Origin: JAYZDK01 sp964604165
GTDB lineage: Bacteria > Myxococcota_A > UBA796 > CAJQPC01
Assembly: GCA_964604165.1 (NCBI GenBank)
Contig: CAZRYF010000017.1
Location: forward strand, 5,696-69,695
DNA length: 64,000 bases
Direction: 5' to 3'
The notes below the pieces were generated by a model that searched no databases, was not told where the DNA came from, and saw only the letters and a program-made list of their open reading frames with translations. Position 1 is the first letter of the stretch, and every line of letters starts with the position of its first letter. Both the position numbers and the translations under genes were made by a program. Of the stretch, positions 15,964 to 25,088 are shown piece after piece.

Positions 15964-17178
15964 TCAGTTCAAGGTGGCACAGGCGCAGTCGTAGGTGGAA
16001 GTCGATGACCACCCATCACCGGGCCGAGAGTACCCCGCAAGCCGCGGCACATCCCCGGTGTTGGTGGGTCCGCACCCGGTCGTGGTCCGATTGGAATACA
16101 TCGGGTACGCCATGACTGGCTGGGAAGCCTGTGCGTTGGCATCGCGCTCGAGCATCCACATCCAGGCACAGTGGCCCTGTCCCTCTGAGGCCCAAGCGAG
16201 CACCTCGTCCGTAAATGCCATGCGTTCCCCATTGGACTGACAAAGCGCCAAGCAGGCGGTGGGAGTGCAGGTGTAGGTGCTTCCGCAATTGCGGAATTGA
16301 AGCCGCTCTCCCGAAATCTGTTGGTCCACTTCCAGGTCCGCCCCAGACACTGACACCACCCCGCTGGCGGTGTCCGCATCGACAAAGGTGGAAACATCGT
16401 CAATCCAAGGCAGGTAGTCTGCCTGGATGTCGTCCACCTCCCCCGCCACTGCATCGATGTCCACGGTGTTCTGAATGATGTCGTTTTGTAGCAGACCCTG
16501 CTCAGCCGAGGTGAGATAATCCGCACCAATCGAGGCAATGTCAGCAGCGTTCGTCGCGATACCCGCAGCATTCGTCGCGACATCCGCGGCATGCGTCGCG
16601 AGACTCGCCGTGTTGCCGTCAATGCCCGCTTGAAGCGCCGCCTGCTCGGTTGAGGTGAGGTAGTCCCCGGTCACCACTGCCAGCGTCGCCGCATTCGTGG
16701 CAATGCTGGCCGTGTTGCTGGTCAACGACACCTGGGTGGCAGCAATGCTTGTGGCGTGGGTGGAGGCTGCACCGGTATTTGCAGCGATGTCCGCGACGTT
16801 CGCGACAATCCCAGCCTCGTTGGCGTTCACATCCACTCGCAGGGCGGCGGTCTCATCGGAGACCTGTTCAATCTCAGTTTCGTGCATGCTCAAGGTCGCA
16901 TCCTGCTCGGAAACAGCCGCTTGCAAGTCCGCCACTTCCGTTTGCAGTCCCGCAAGCGTCTCCGTCAGACCTTCGCCCTCTCCTGTACCCACCAGCGCAT
17001 CCAACGCATTCACCTGCGCCTCCACTTCATCCGCCCGGGCCTCCATGGACTCCATGCGACTCGTCAACTCCTCGAGGTTCGACTCATTCGCCGCGACTCG
17101 ATCCGCAAGGGCCGTGCTGGGGTCGCTGCTTCTGCATGAAACCAGAGCCAGCCCCACAGTCCAAAAGGTCCACCGCAT
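15964..17178 (-). CDS. Coiled-coil lipoprotein with fibre-like repeats
   Basis: 404 residues from the ATG at 17178 (GGAGG in front), giving the lipobox GLALVSC. Residues about 20-100 are a charged coiled coil. Residues about 115-250 are short repeats such as IATNAADIASIGADYLTSAEQ and IAANTGAASTHATSIAATQ, close in style to stalks of trimeric autotransporters and phage fibres. The C-terminal 110 residues are a Cys-rich globular domain (FRNCGSTYTCTPTACLALC, CGPTNTGDVP, YDCACATLN). I infer a surface-anchored trimeric stalk with a distal head. Function unknown. Confidence 0.8.
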   Translation of the reverse strand: MRWTFWTVGLALVSCRSSDPSTALADRVAANESNLEELTSRMESMEARADEVEAQVNALDALVGTGEGEGLTETLAGLQTEVADLQAAVSEQDATLSMHETEIEQVSDETAALRVDVNANEAGIVANVADIAANTGAASTHATSIAATQVSLTSNTASIATNAATLAVVTGDYLTSTEQAALQAGIDGNTASLATHAADVATNAAGIATNAADIASIGADYLTSAEQGLLQNDIIQNTVDIDAVAGEVDDIQADYLPWIDDVSTFVDADTASGVVSVSGADLEVDQQISGERLQFRNCGSTYTCTPTACLALCQSNGERMAFTDEVLAWASEGQGHCAWMWMLERDANAQASQPVMAYPMYSNRTTTGCGPTNTGDVPRLAGYSRPGDGWSSTSTYDCACATLN

Positions 17179-17305
17179 GTTTCCTCCAAGTCGCCTGCCG
17201 GAAAATACCACGGGTCAAGGGTCTGGCACCTGGGGGTCCGGACAGATTCTGGCCCATGGAGGGTTCAGAACCGTCCTATGTTGAAACACCGTCCAAGGAG
17301 AGCCC

Positions 17306-17758
17306 ATGCACCCCCCCACCACCACGCAACTGGTAGACACCGTGGAGAACATTCGACGCTGGGTCCAGACCCGCCCGGATGTCCCTGTGCCGCAACCCGC
17401 GGCCACGGACGCCTCCCTGGAGCCCCTTTGGCAAGGCGCCCGTGTCCTGGTGTGCGAAGTGCCTCTCCCCCGCCCCACTGAAAGCGACGACCCCTGGCAC
17501 CGGTTCGATCGCCACGTCCACGTGTGCACTCCCCATGCCCAGTCCCTGTCCAAGCTCCTTGACCGCCTCCGAGAAGGCATGTCCGGCTTGTTGAATGCCG
17601 AACGAAAACACCTGTTCTTCGGGACACTCGCCCAAGCTGCCCTGGAGCACCAGGCCCGGCACCCCCATGGCTCCGGCGAGCGGGGCCTGCTCCTGGCAGT
17701 CCTGGAAGAAGCCATGGAGATCGGCCTGACCTGGTCCCAGGAACCACCCCCGCCATAA
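17306..17758 (+). CDS. Hypothetical cytoplasmic protein
   Basis: 150 residues with AAGGAG a few bases before the ATG. No signal peptide or membrane helix. The protein is rich in His, Pro and Trp, with a helical C-terminal half (LSKLLDRLREGMSGLLNAERKHLFFGTLAQAALEHQ). I do not recognise a family. It stands between divergent and codirectional genes, 87 bases before the methyltransferase. Confidence 0.65.
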   Translation: MHPPTTTQLVDTVENIRRWVQTRPDVPVPQPAATDASLEPLWQGARVLVCEVPLPRPTESDDPWHRFDRHVHVCTPHAQSLSKLLDRLREGMSGLLNAERKHLFFGTLAQAALEHQARHPHGSGERGLLLAVLEEAMEIGLTWSQEPPPP

Positions 17759-17845
17759 AGTCTCTCGACCGCCGGAGGCCGCCCAGGCCTGAGAACGAGA
17801 TACCGGAGGGTAACCAAAGAACGGTGACCCACGAGGGGAGGCAAA

Positions 17846-18832
17846 ATGGAACCGATTCACACCGAGACTGATCTCGACCGCCTTCGGCGGGCCAGCCAGG
17901 CCTACGCAACGGTGGCCGCCTGGGGAAACGCCGGCCTCTTCAAGGCACTCTCGGAGAGGGGGCCCTCCACCACCAAGGAGCTGCCTGGAGACGCACGCGC
18001 CCTCACCATTACTGCCACCATCCTGGGGCACCTCGGACTGCTCATTCGACAGGAAGACTCCAAAGGGGAATCCCTGTGGTCCCTTTCCACATCGGGGCGA
18101 GCCCTCCACCACAGTGGCGCCCTCTCCTTCTTTCGCAGCACCGGCATTCCAGAGTTGGGCCGCTTGCCTGAGGTGCTTGAACAAGGAGGCCCGGTACCCG
18201 ACGCCTCGGGCCGGTCCTTGAATACCTCCATCGGCGTGCGGGCCGACGACCGGGAAGGCTCCCACCGCTTCATGGACATGCTCCACCGACGATCCGAGCT
18301 CGCGGCAGCGGAATCAGCCCGGCTGATCGCAGGGCGCCTGGAGACAGGCCACGTACTCGATCTGGGAGGAGGACACGGGCGATACGCCCACGAGCTCATC
18401 GCCCAGGGATTCGCCGCCACCTTGTTCGACCAACCCGTGTGCGTCGAGTACGCGGCGAACCAGTACCCCGAAGGCATGAACTTTCTAGCCGGAGACTTCC
18501 ATTCAGACGACCTGGGAGGTCCCTACGACGCGGTGCTGGGGTCCAACATTGTCCACGGCCTGGGGGAGAGCGCCATTCGAGCGCTGCAGGACCGCCTCCG
18601 GAAAGTCATTCAACCCGGCGGGCTCCTGGTCTGGAAGGACATGTTCCTGGACGACACGGGGGTCGGCCCCACCGATGCCGCAATCTTCGGCGTAAGCATG
18701 CTGATGTACACCCAAGAGGGTCGTTCCTACTCTGTCGGAGAGATGAGTCGCTGGCTCAAGGCTTCCGGGTTTCCCACTGTGGAGCACATCCGCGTGCCCA
18801 ACCTCCACTTCTCCCTGCTTATCGCCTCGTAG
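17846..18832 (+). CDS. SAM-dependent O-methyltransferase, Methyltransf_2-like
   Basis: 328 residues. An N-terminal helical region with a winged-helix appearance (AYATVAAWGNAGLFKALSERGP, then STSGRALHHSG) resembles the dimerisation domain of plant-type O-methyltransferases. The SAM-binding motif VLDLGGGHGRYAHEL lies near residue 170. AVLGSNIVHGLGESAIRALQDRLRKVIQPGGLLVWKD is the later part of the Rossmann fold. The normal role would be transfer of a methyl group to a hydroxyl of a small molecule. Substrate unknown; no biosynthetic neighbours. GGGGAGG precedes the ATG. Confidence 0.85.
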   Translation: MEPIHTETDLDRLRRASQAYATVAAWGNAGLFKALSERGPSTTKELPGDARALTITATILGHLGLLIRQEDSKGESLWSLSTSGRALHHSGALSFFRSTGIPELGRLPEVLEQGGPVPDASGRSLNTSIGVRADDREGSHRFMDMLHRRSELAAAESARLIAGRLETGHVLDLGGGHGRYAHELIAQGFAATLFDQPVCVEYAANQYPEGMNFLAGDFHSDDLGGPYDAVLGSNIVHGLGESAIRALQDRLRKVIQPGGLLVWKDMFLDDTGVGPTDAAIFGVSMLMYTQEGRSYSVGEMSRWLKASGFPTVEHIRVPNLHFSLLIAS

Positions 18833-18841
18833 GCAGAACCT

Positions 18842-19414
18842 TTAGTAAACCGGCCCGAGCACCCACCGGGGATCCGGATAGTCCCGCAGCGCCTGCTCCC
18901 GCTGGTCCACCGTCACCACCCCAGGAAGATCCGCACCAACAGGCTCCACCCGGGAAAGCTGAAAGTGCACATGGGGAGGCCACCCGCCGTTCTCTTCTTC
19001 ACACCCCACCCAGCCCAACACCTCTCCAGCAGCCACCGCCTGCCCTACCTTCTTTCCCTCCAGAGAGGCACAAGAGAGGTGCCCAAACAAGGCCCAAACC
19101 ACCTCTCCCTCCAGCAGGTGACGGGTAACCAGGGTGGGCCCGTAGTCCCCGTCCTGGTCGTTGTTTGCAAAGGCAAAGACCTCCCCCCCCACAAACGCAT
19201 GCACCGATGTGCCCACCGGAGCGCCGAGGTCAATGCCCACGTGGATGTTCCGTAATCCCCCAAAAAGGGATTGGTTGTAGATGCAGCGAACCTCGTTGTA
19301 CCGGCCCACGCTGAACGCGCCGGTCCGAGGCGCCTCGACCCCCTCAGGGGAAGACAAGTCCAGCACCTGCACATCGGGCGGCAGTTCAATCACAGGGTGG
19401 AAACCAGAGATCAA
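18842..19414 (-). CDS. M23 (LytM-type) peptidase
   Basis: 190 residues. The TTG start at 19414 forms a TTGA overlap with the stop of the upstream sulfatase-like gene and has GGGGAGG before it. HVGIDLGAPVGTSVHAFVGG carries the first HxxxD zinc pair and HVHFQLS the second His pair, as in LytM/M23 endopeptidases that cut peptidoglycan cross-links. YGPTLVTRHLLEGEVVWALFGHLS is the usual middle strand. No signal peptide is visible, so either it acts in the cytoplasm on another peptide or its export signal is not recognisable. Confidence 0.85.
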   Translation of the reverse strand: MISGFHPVIELPPDVQVLDLSSPEGVEAPRTGAFSVGRYNEVRCIYNQSLFGGLRNIHVGIDLGAPVGTSVHAFVGGEVFAFANNDQDGDYGPTLVTRHLLEGEVVWALFGHLSCASLEGKKVGQAVAAGEVLGWVGCEEENGGWPPHVHFQLSRVEPVGADLPGVVTVDQREQALRDYPDPRWVLGPVY

Positions 19415-20532
19415 GGCGCCTCCCCGGCGTACCCCAGCGCCTCCAAGCGTTGGCGTTCAACCGCGGGAATTACGGGAGCCGGTCTCGCCGCGGGCTGGCC
19501 TCTCCTCATGGCCTGAATCGCTTCTGAGAGGTGTCCACTTGTCCCTTCCTGGTCTGCTCCTGCTGGCCCCAGAAACAACGCCCCACTTTCATCTCGAGCC
19601 CCCCACGTGTGCCGAATCCTGGTCCGAGTGGAGAGCGGGTGCGAGAAACCCAACACATCGGGTTTGTCCAGGGCCTCCGGCACAGTCCCCTGTAGGTAAG
19701 CGCCCAACACCCGCCCCACATGATGAATCTGCAATGGCCTCAAAGGTCGAGACGGCGACACCCCGGGCACAGAAATCGCCGCGTGAATGCGGGTCACCTG
19801 GTCCCAGAAAGCATGACCGTGCTCAAACCCACCCCGCTCAAACAGCTCCTCGCCGTGGTCTGAAACCAAGGCTGTGATAGCACCGGGCCCCACGCCGTCC
19901 AAGAGCTCCCCCACCCGGTCGTCCAGGTCCTCCAGTCCCGCCGCATAGAGCGCAGTGATCCGAGCTTGATCAGCGGCGTCATAAGACTCCCACCCATCGA
20001 GATCCCAGAACTTTTCCCCCACACGTTTGGTTTCCCCGGGGGGTACCCGTGTCGGCTCATAGGGAAGGTGGGGTGTCACCAAATGAACCCACACCGCCTT
20101 ACGACCCGGCAGGGTCCATGCCTCCAGCGCCCGGCCCACGGCTTCCTTGTCCGACGACGCCTCGTACAGAACGTCGAAGGCCCGGTCGAACCCACGGCTC
20201 TTGGTGACATAGGGATTCGCGGAGAACATCTCACAGCGCAGGTCCGGAATCTCCTGGCAAAGGCTGCTCCCTGGCGGGTAGGACGCATCCTCTTCTCCCA
20301 GCACTTCCCAGGGAGGGCGGCCGGTCAGAAGCGCCACCATCGCCGGGAGGGTCCACGACGACGGGGACCAGGCCTGCAACGGAAACCAGCTGTCCTCGGC
20401 ATGCGCCAGGATGCGCGGCGTACGCTTCTGCGACAGGAGATCCACCCGCACGGTATCGAGGATCACCACCAACACATCCGGCCCCGCGGAAGGAGGTCGT
20501 CCACAGGCAAGCAAAACCAGGAACCAGGGCAT
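19411..20532 (-). CDS. Sulfatase/phosphatase-superfamily lipoprotein
   Basis: 373 residues, lipobox LVLLAC at the N-terminus. DVLVVILDTVRVDLLS and ITALVSDHGEELFERGGFEHGHAFW are the metal-binding segments of the alkaline phosphatase superfamily. The nucleophile region is SPSSWTLPAMVALLTG with Thr61, again not the Cys/Ser-x-Pro-x-Arg of formylglycine sulfatases. It resembles the protein at 12547-13956 in outline, including the C-terminal RLEALGYAGEAP. It overlaps the M23 peptidase gene by four bases, which suggests a shared job in envelope polymer turnover. Confidence 0.85.
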   Translation of the reverse strand: MPWFLVLLACGRPPSAGPDVLVVILDTVRVDLLSQKRTPRILAHAEDSWFPLQAWSPSSWTLPAMVALLTGRPPWEVLGEEDASYPPGSSLCQEIPDLRCEMFSANPYVTKSRGFDRAFDVLYEASSDKEAVGRALEAWTLPGRKAVWVHLVTPHLPYEPTRVPPGETKRVGEKFWDLDGWESYDAADQARITALYAAGLEDLDDRVGELLDGVGPGAITALVSDHGEELFERGGFEHGHAFWDQVTRIHAAISVPGVSPSRPLRPLQIHHVGRVLGAYLQGTVPEALDKPDVLGFSHPLSTRTRIRHTWGARDESGALFLGPAGADQEGTSGHLSEAIQAMRRGQPAARPAPVIPAVERQRLEALGYAGEAP

Positions 20533-20582
20533 TCCCTGATGCTACCCCGCATCGGCCCCGGGACGGATAACCTCCAAGAGTC

Positions 20583-21962
20583 ATGCCACTGCAACGCCCC
20601 ACCCCCGCCGCGGCTGCCGTGACCGGTATGGGGGTTGTCATGTTCCTTGCGGCAGCTCGCACCGCTCTGGGACGGTACCGGGACTTCTCCCAACCGCTCG
20701 GCTTGGACAACGCCTACTTTCTGCAGCGCACCTGGCAAGCCGCCTTTCTGGACGCCCCGCAGCGCACTCTCCTGGCCACAGAGAGCGGCGAGGGGCTCCT
20801 GGCTGGCCGACACACCGAACCGATCCTGTCCTTTTTCGTCCCATTGATCCGCGCCTGGCCCACCATGGAGACCTTGCTCGTGGCGCAGGTGTTCCTCCTC
20901 TCCCTGGGGGCAATCGGGGCCTACCGGATTCCCCGTGTCTTGGGCCTGGACCGCTGCACCGCCTGCTTGCTGACCGGGGCGTGGCTGCTTCTTCCGGGCC
21001 TGTGGGCCATGGGCACCCTGGACTTCCGGAGTTTTGCCCTGGCGGCCCCCCTAGCGGTCTGCGCTCTGGCAGCCCTCCTGGAAGGCCGCCTTGTTTGGGG
21101 GGCTGCGCTGATTTTGGGAACGGTAGCGTGCCGCGAAGAATGCGCACTGCTCTTGTTGGGGTTTGTGCCCGCCCTCTGGTGGCACCACCGGCCCAACACC
21201 AAGGCCGTCCAGGTGCTGGTCTGCGCTTGCTGCGCGTGGCTTCTACTCCTGGTCCTGGCCACCGGTCCCCGCTGGAGCTTTGCCACGCCAGGAGAGTTCA
21301 TAAGTCTCCTGTCCGACGCCGGGTTCTCCGGCGGAAACACCCTGTTCCGAGAAGGCGCTGGGATAGGTCTCTGGCTTTCACTCCTCGCCCCTCTGGAGGC
21401 CCTCCCCCTCCTTCTGAACTGGCTCGCCGCAAACGCCCTGGGCGCCCTTCTCAATGCCCGCGCCGCCCACATCTTTGCCCTGGCCTGGGCGGGGCTCGCC
21501 TGGGTGCAGGCCGCTGCCATAAAGCGCCTTGTGTCCAGGACAGAATCCACGATCGGCACCCCGAGAGCCAACCGCCTCGCTTGGGCCCTCGCCGCCGGAC
21601 TCGCCACGACCAACGGGATCGCCACAACAGACAGCTTCTTTCCTCCCCCCTCCCTGGACGCCCACGCAGACACCTGGAAGCTGCTGGACACCGCCCCGGA
21701 CGACGCCGTCGTCTTGACCCAGTCCCGGTTTGCCCCCGCTCTCGCCACCCGGCCTGAGATCTACGTGACCGAGGACTGGCCGCTGAGAGACCAACGCATC
21801 CTGGCGCGGTGCACCTTTGCCGCTCTCCAGGCAGACCATCCCTGGTCCGCCTCTCTGGAGGCCGATGGACTCAAGCGAGCCGCCAGCGCTCCTGGCATCT
21901 GGACCTGGAGACGTCCCGGAGACGCCACCGCCACCGGTCCCGCCCTCACTCCTGGGGAATGA
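20583..21962 (+). CDS. DUF2079-like polytopic membrane protein
   Basis: 459 residues with about nine to ten hydrophobic segments. The N-terminal part (GLDNAYFLQRTWQAAFLD, then GRHTEPILSFFVPLIRAWPTMETLLVAQVFLLSLGA) matches DUF2079 proteins, which have a GT-C glycosyltransferase-like topology. The C-terminal soluble part (DDAVVLTQSRFAPALATRPEIYV) is the usual periplasmic tail. Probably a lipid-linked sugar transferase or related enzyme; the donor and acceptor are unknown. It is divergent from the sulfatase-like gene. Confidence 0.8.
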   Translation: MPLQRPTPAAAAVTGMGVVMFLAAARTALGRYRDFSQPLGLDNAYFLQRTWQAAFLDAPQRTLLATESGEGLLAGRHTEPILSFFVPLIRAWPTMETLLVAQVFLLSLGAIGAYRIPRVLGLDRCTACLLTGAWLLLPGLWAMGTLDFRSFALAAPLAVCALAALLEGRLVWGAALILGTVACREECALLLLGFVPALWWHHRPNTKAVQVLVCACCAWLLLLVLATGPRWSFATPGEFISLLSDAGFSGGNTLFREGAGIGLWLSLLAPLEALPLLLNWLAANALGALLNARAAHIFALAWAGLAWVQAAAIKRLVSRTESTIGTPRANRLAWALAAGLATTNGIATTDSFFPPPSLDAHADTWKLLDTAPDDAVVLTQSRFAPALATRPEIYVTEDWPLRDQRILARCTFAALQADHPWSASLEADGLKRAASAPGIWTWRRPGDATATGPALTPGE

Positions 21963-21965
21963 ACC

Positions 21966-22148
21966 CTACCGTTCGGTAGGCATCAACAACCAAAGCACCA
22001 GGTAGGCAAGAACGCCTGTCCCGTAGATCAACACCGCGAGAATAAAACCCACACGAAAGAAGATTGGATCCAGCCCAAAATAGGCCCCCAATCCCCCACA
22101 GACTCCCCCCACCTTTTGCTCCCGGCGGCTCAACATCAAGCGCTTCAT
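21966..22148 (-). CDS. PspC-domain membrane protein
   Basis: 60 residues, the full length of a minimal PspC protein. RREQKVGGVCGGLGAYFGLDP and IFFRVGFILAVLIYGTGVLAYLVLWLLMP match the PspC domain, with one membrane helix. In the phage-shock system PspC senses envelope stress, but stand-alone PspC proteins are common and no pspA or pspF is near. The ATG at 22148 has GGAG about 11 bases upstream. It lies 28 bases downstream of the transglutaminase gene. Confidence 0.9.
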   Translation of the reverse strand: MKRLMLSRREQKVGGVCGGLGAYFGLDPIFFRVGFILAVLIYGTGVLAYLVLWLLMPTER

Positions 22149-22176
22149 GGTCGTGAATTCTCCATTGTGATTCAGT

Positions 22177-23754
22177 CTATCCCGGTTGCCCGGGCTCCTC
22201 CCGCACCCCCACTTCCAGCAAATCGAACCGCAGCCTGCCCAACACTCCCATGATCTCGATCTGCCGAGCCAGGTCCCCCTCCACGAGCTTGATGTGGGTG
22301 GCATCCGCCACCAGCTGGCCCAAAGTGGGATCCACCGGCACCCACCCCCCTTCCGGCCCGAAATAGACCTCGGGCCAGGCATGGTAGTAGAAGCTGCCCT
22401 GGGGCGTCACACGGTTGGAGTAGACCACCCCCGCCGCGATGCGAGAGGAGATTCCCGCCGCCCGCGCCAGTCCCACAAACAGTGCCGTGTGCTCGTTGCA
22501 GTCCCCCTGTCCCACCTCCAACACCTCCAGCGCATTGGGAACACCCACCGTGGGAGCCTTCACCAGGTAACCATGCACCCAGTCCACAAGGGCCTTCACC
22601 GCAGCCCGGCGTGTGGGGAGCGCGGACACGATCTTCTCGGCCTGTTCCACAAGGCGCCGGTCGCCAATGGGCAAGAAAGGGGTCGCAGCGCGATGCTCCT
22701 CAGTGGCAGGATCGCGGTCAATCACGGGAACATCGGGAATCGATGACCAGACAGGGCTTTGAGTCCGCACCACATCCCCCGAACGCGACTGCACGGGCCC
22801 ATCGTTCATAATCCTGTCCGGATCCACACCCCCGATCCGCAAGGCGAGCCGCTCCACCTTTCGCGGTCGATGAAGCTTGCCGGTCAAGGGCACGGCGGAG
22901 AGGGCAATGATGTCCACCGGCGCAGCGCCCGTGGGAAGCGTCCGCGCTTCCTGGGCCGTCTGGCGCACCATGGCCATTCCAAGCGCCCCCTCCTCCCGAA
23001 GAACATCTCCGGCGGGGGTCACGAGTGTGCGGGTCGTCGCGCCCGCAAACTCCCGCTCCAGCCAGTAGGCCTCCTCTCCGTTGGAGAGCAACTCGGTTCC
23101 GACCACCCGAATGTCCATGGTGGCCTGGGCCAGGGTAACCGGGTCGAAATACGGCGTCTGAAACACCGAACCTTCCGAGATTTCCTCCTGTGTCGCCACC
23201 CATTGAGACAGGGATGCGCTCATCTGCGGGGGGGCATCAATAGGCAGACGCACCGTCTGGATCTCGCCCGCCTGGTGAAGCTCCACCACCAACTCGGTCT
23301 CGAGGACCTCTCCCCGGACCGCCAACCGCACCGGGTCCGAGCTGGTGAAAAAGTCGAACCGCTGCACTTGCGCCCCGGTGCTCAGCACCGCCGAGGCTGC
23401 CACAACCACTTCCTTGATCTCCCCAAAAGCTGCCATTCGAAATGCGGAGCGATGCTGGACCAGGGTGCCCCCTCCGTCGATGGGAGCCCGAGAGTTCACG
23501 GCATATCCCACCTTCTGGTCCTGGAAGTAGATGCCAAACCACTCTTCTGAGGCGGCCCCCTCCGTAAGGACGGCCGGGTCAATCGGCTGGAGACCTGACT
23601 CTGTGGAGCGGTTCGCTATCACCGAAACCGAGAGAGCGACCCACACCCCCACCGCCAGCATCTCGATCAGGAGCAAGGGAGATAGGCGCCGAATCTTGTG
23701 GTCTCCAGAGGAGTGTTTGAAGATGATACCGGGCCTTGGAGCCAGGGACACCCC
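22177..23754 (-). CDS. Membrane-anchored transglutaminase-like protein
   Basis: About 525 residues from the GTG at 23754. The frame is open to 23823, but that would overlap the divergent PP2C gene and has no ribosome site. One N-terminal membrane helix (LSPLLLIEMLAVGVWVALSVSVIA) is followed by a large beta-rich periplasmic region and a C-terminal transglutaminase core: GDCNEHTALFVGLARAAGI (catalytic Cys), FYYHAWPEVYF (His) and WVPVDPT (Asp). Bacterial proteins of this kind act as peptidases or amidases on envelope substrates. Substrate unknown. Confidence 0.85.
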   Translation of the reverse strand, partial: GVSLAPRPGIIFKHSSGDHKIRRLSPLLLIEMLAVGVWVALSVSVIANRSTESGLQPIDPAVLTEGAASEEWFGIYFQDQKVGYAVNSRAPIDGGGTLVQHRSAFRMAAFGEIKEVVVAASAVLSTGAQVQRFDFFTSSDPVRLAVRGEVLETELVVELHQAGEIQTVRLPIDAPPQMSASLSQWVATQEEISEGSVFQTPYFDPVTLAQATMDIRVVGTELLSNGEEAYWLEREFAGATTRTLVTPAGDVLREEGALGMAMVRQTAQEARTLPTGAAPVDIIALSAVPLTGKLHRPRKVERLALRIGGVDPDRIMNDGPVQSRSGDVVRTQSPVWSSIPDVPVIDRDPATEEHRAATPFLPIGDRRLVEQAEKIVSALPTRRAAVKALVDWVHGYLVKAPTVGVPNALEVLEVGQGDCNEHTALFVGLARAAGISSRIAAGVVYSNRVTPQGSFYYHAWPEVYFGPEGGWVPVDPTLGQLVADATHIKLVEGDLARQIEIMGVLGRLRFDLLEVGVREEPGQPG

Positions 23755-23816
23755 CTGTGATCCACAAACCCGACAGCCGCCACCGGTAAGATGTTTCCTC
23801 CTCTCTGGAGCAATCC

Positions 23817-25088
23817 ATGCCATCGGCCCTGCACGTCCAGGCCTGGGCGGCCAGCGACACAGGACGTGTCCGCCGTGAAAACCAGGACAGCTACCTGGTG
23901 GACCCGGAATTGGGTCTGTACATCGTGGCGGATGGAATGGGCGGCTCGGAGCGCGGAGAGGTAGCGTCCGAATTGGCCTGCTCAGCCATCAAGGAGCGGC
24001 TCCTTGCAAGCCGGGAGATCCTGGACAGCCATGAAAAGGAACCGACGCCGGAGCGAGCCAGTCGCTTGGAGACGCTGCTCGCTGAATGTCTGCAAAACGC
24101 AAGCCACGAAATCCACCGGGCCGCCGGCGCCTTGACCACGGAGGGTCGCCACATGGGCACCACCCTCGACGCGGTCCTGATTTCAGCCGATGTGGCCTTT
24201 ACCGCCCACGTCGGGGACTCGCGCATCTGGCTGCTCCGAGACAAGGAGGCGCGGCAGATCACCGAGGATCACACCCTGGTCCAGGAACGAATCCGCCGGG
24301 GCACCCTCACCCAAGAACAGGCCCGCTCCCATCACCAGCGCAACGTGGTCACCCGAGCCCTCGGAGTCTTCGAGTCCGTCATGGTGGACTCCCTGCGCAT
24401 TCCGCTCTCCCCCGGTGACCGCCTGATCCTGGCAAGCGATGGCCTCTATCGACACGTGGAGGCCCACGAGCTGGCCCACTGGGTGCAAAACACGGCTGGC
24501 AATGTCGCCGTGGACGCATTGGTCGACCTGGCCAACCGACGGGGCGGACGGGACAACATCACCGTGCTCCTGGCGGAATTGAAGCCCACCGAGGAGTTCA
24601 AGAAGAAGACTGAGGCCGGGCCGGCGCCGGATCACATGAACGCCCTGCGGCGCTGCGAGTTGTTTGTGTTCTGCACCTGGCGAGAGCTCGCCAAGGTCGC
24701 GTCCGCCTGCCACGTTCGAGACCTGCCCCCCGGGGCTTTTGTCTTTCGGGAAGGGGACACCTCTCGGGAGTGCTACATCGTGTACCGGGGGCAGGTGCGC
24801 CTTACCCGCGGAGGCACCGTGATGGCTGAGATTGGGGAGTCCGGACACTTTGGCGAGATGTCCCTGATCGACATCCCCCTGCGCCACGCCACCGCCACGG
24901 CGTTGTCCCCAGTGCGTCTCCTGGTGCTCTCGCACGCGGACTTCAACCGCCTTCTTCGAGAGGACACGGCCCTGGCCGTGAAGGTCAGCTGGCGACTGAT
25001 GCAGTACCTGGTCCGCACCTTGCGCACCACCATGCGAATGGTGCCGCAGATTCCCACTTCCGCTGGTCCGGACGAGGAGGATCAGTAG
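23817..25088 (+). CDS. PP2C-type protein phosphatase fused to a cyclic-nucleotide-binding domain
   Basis: 423 residues. The N-terminal 255 residues form a PP2C phosphatase: SDTGRVRRENQDSYLVD, YIVADGMGGSERGEVAS, GTTLDAVLI, AHVGDSRIWLLR, VTRALGV, LILASDGLYRHV and GGRDNITVLLA, with all metal-binding Asp residues. Residues about 283-405 form a cNMP-binding domain: LFVFCTWRELAKVAS, PPGAFVFREGDTSRECYIVYRGQVRL and HFGEMSLIDIPLRHATATAL. The second domain probably controls the Ser/Thr phosphatase through a nucleotide. A kinase partner could be the protein at 50820-52733, but the genes are far apart. Confidence 0.93.
   Translation: MPSALHVQAWAASDTGRVRRENQDSYLVDPELGLYIVADGMGGSERGEVASELACSAIKERLLASREILDSHEKEPTPERASRLETLLAECLQNASHEIHRAAGALTTEGRHMGTTLDAVLISADVAFTAHVGDSRIWLLRDKEARQITEDHTLVQERIRRGTLTQEQARSHHQRNVVTRALGVFESVMVDSLRIPLSPGDRLILASDGLYRHVEAHELAHWVQNTAGNVAVDALVDLANRRGGRDNITVLLAELKPTEEFKKKTEAGPAPDHMNALRRCELFVFCTWRELAKVASACHVRDLPPGAFVFREGDTSRECYIVYRGQVRLTRGGTVMAEIGESGHFGEMSLIDIPLRHATATALSPVRLLVLSHADFNRLLREDTALAVKVSWRLMQYLVRTLRTTMRMVPQIPTSAGPDEEDQ

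Noticed and set aside
20921..21748. 275-residue antisense open frame
   Set aside because: Arg/Ser/Ala-rich shadow of the DUF2079-like gene with no ribosome site or domain.
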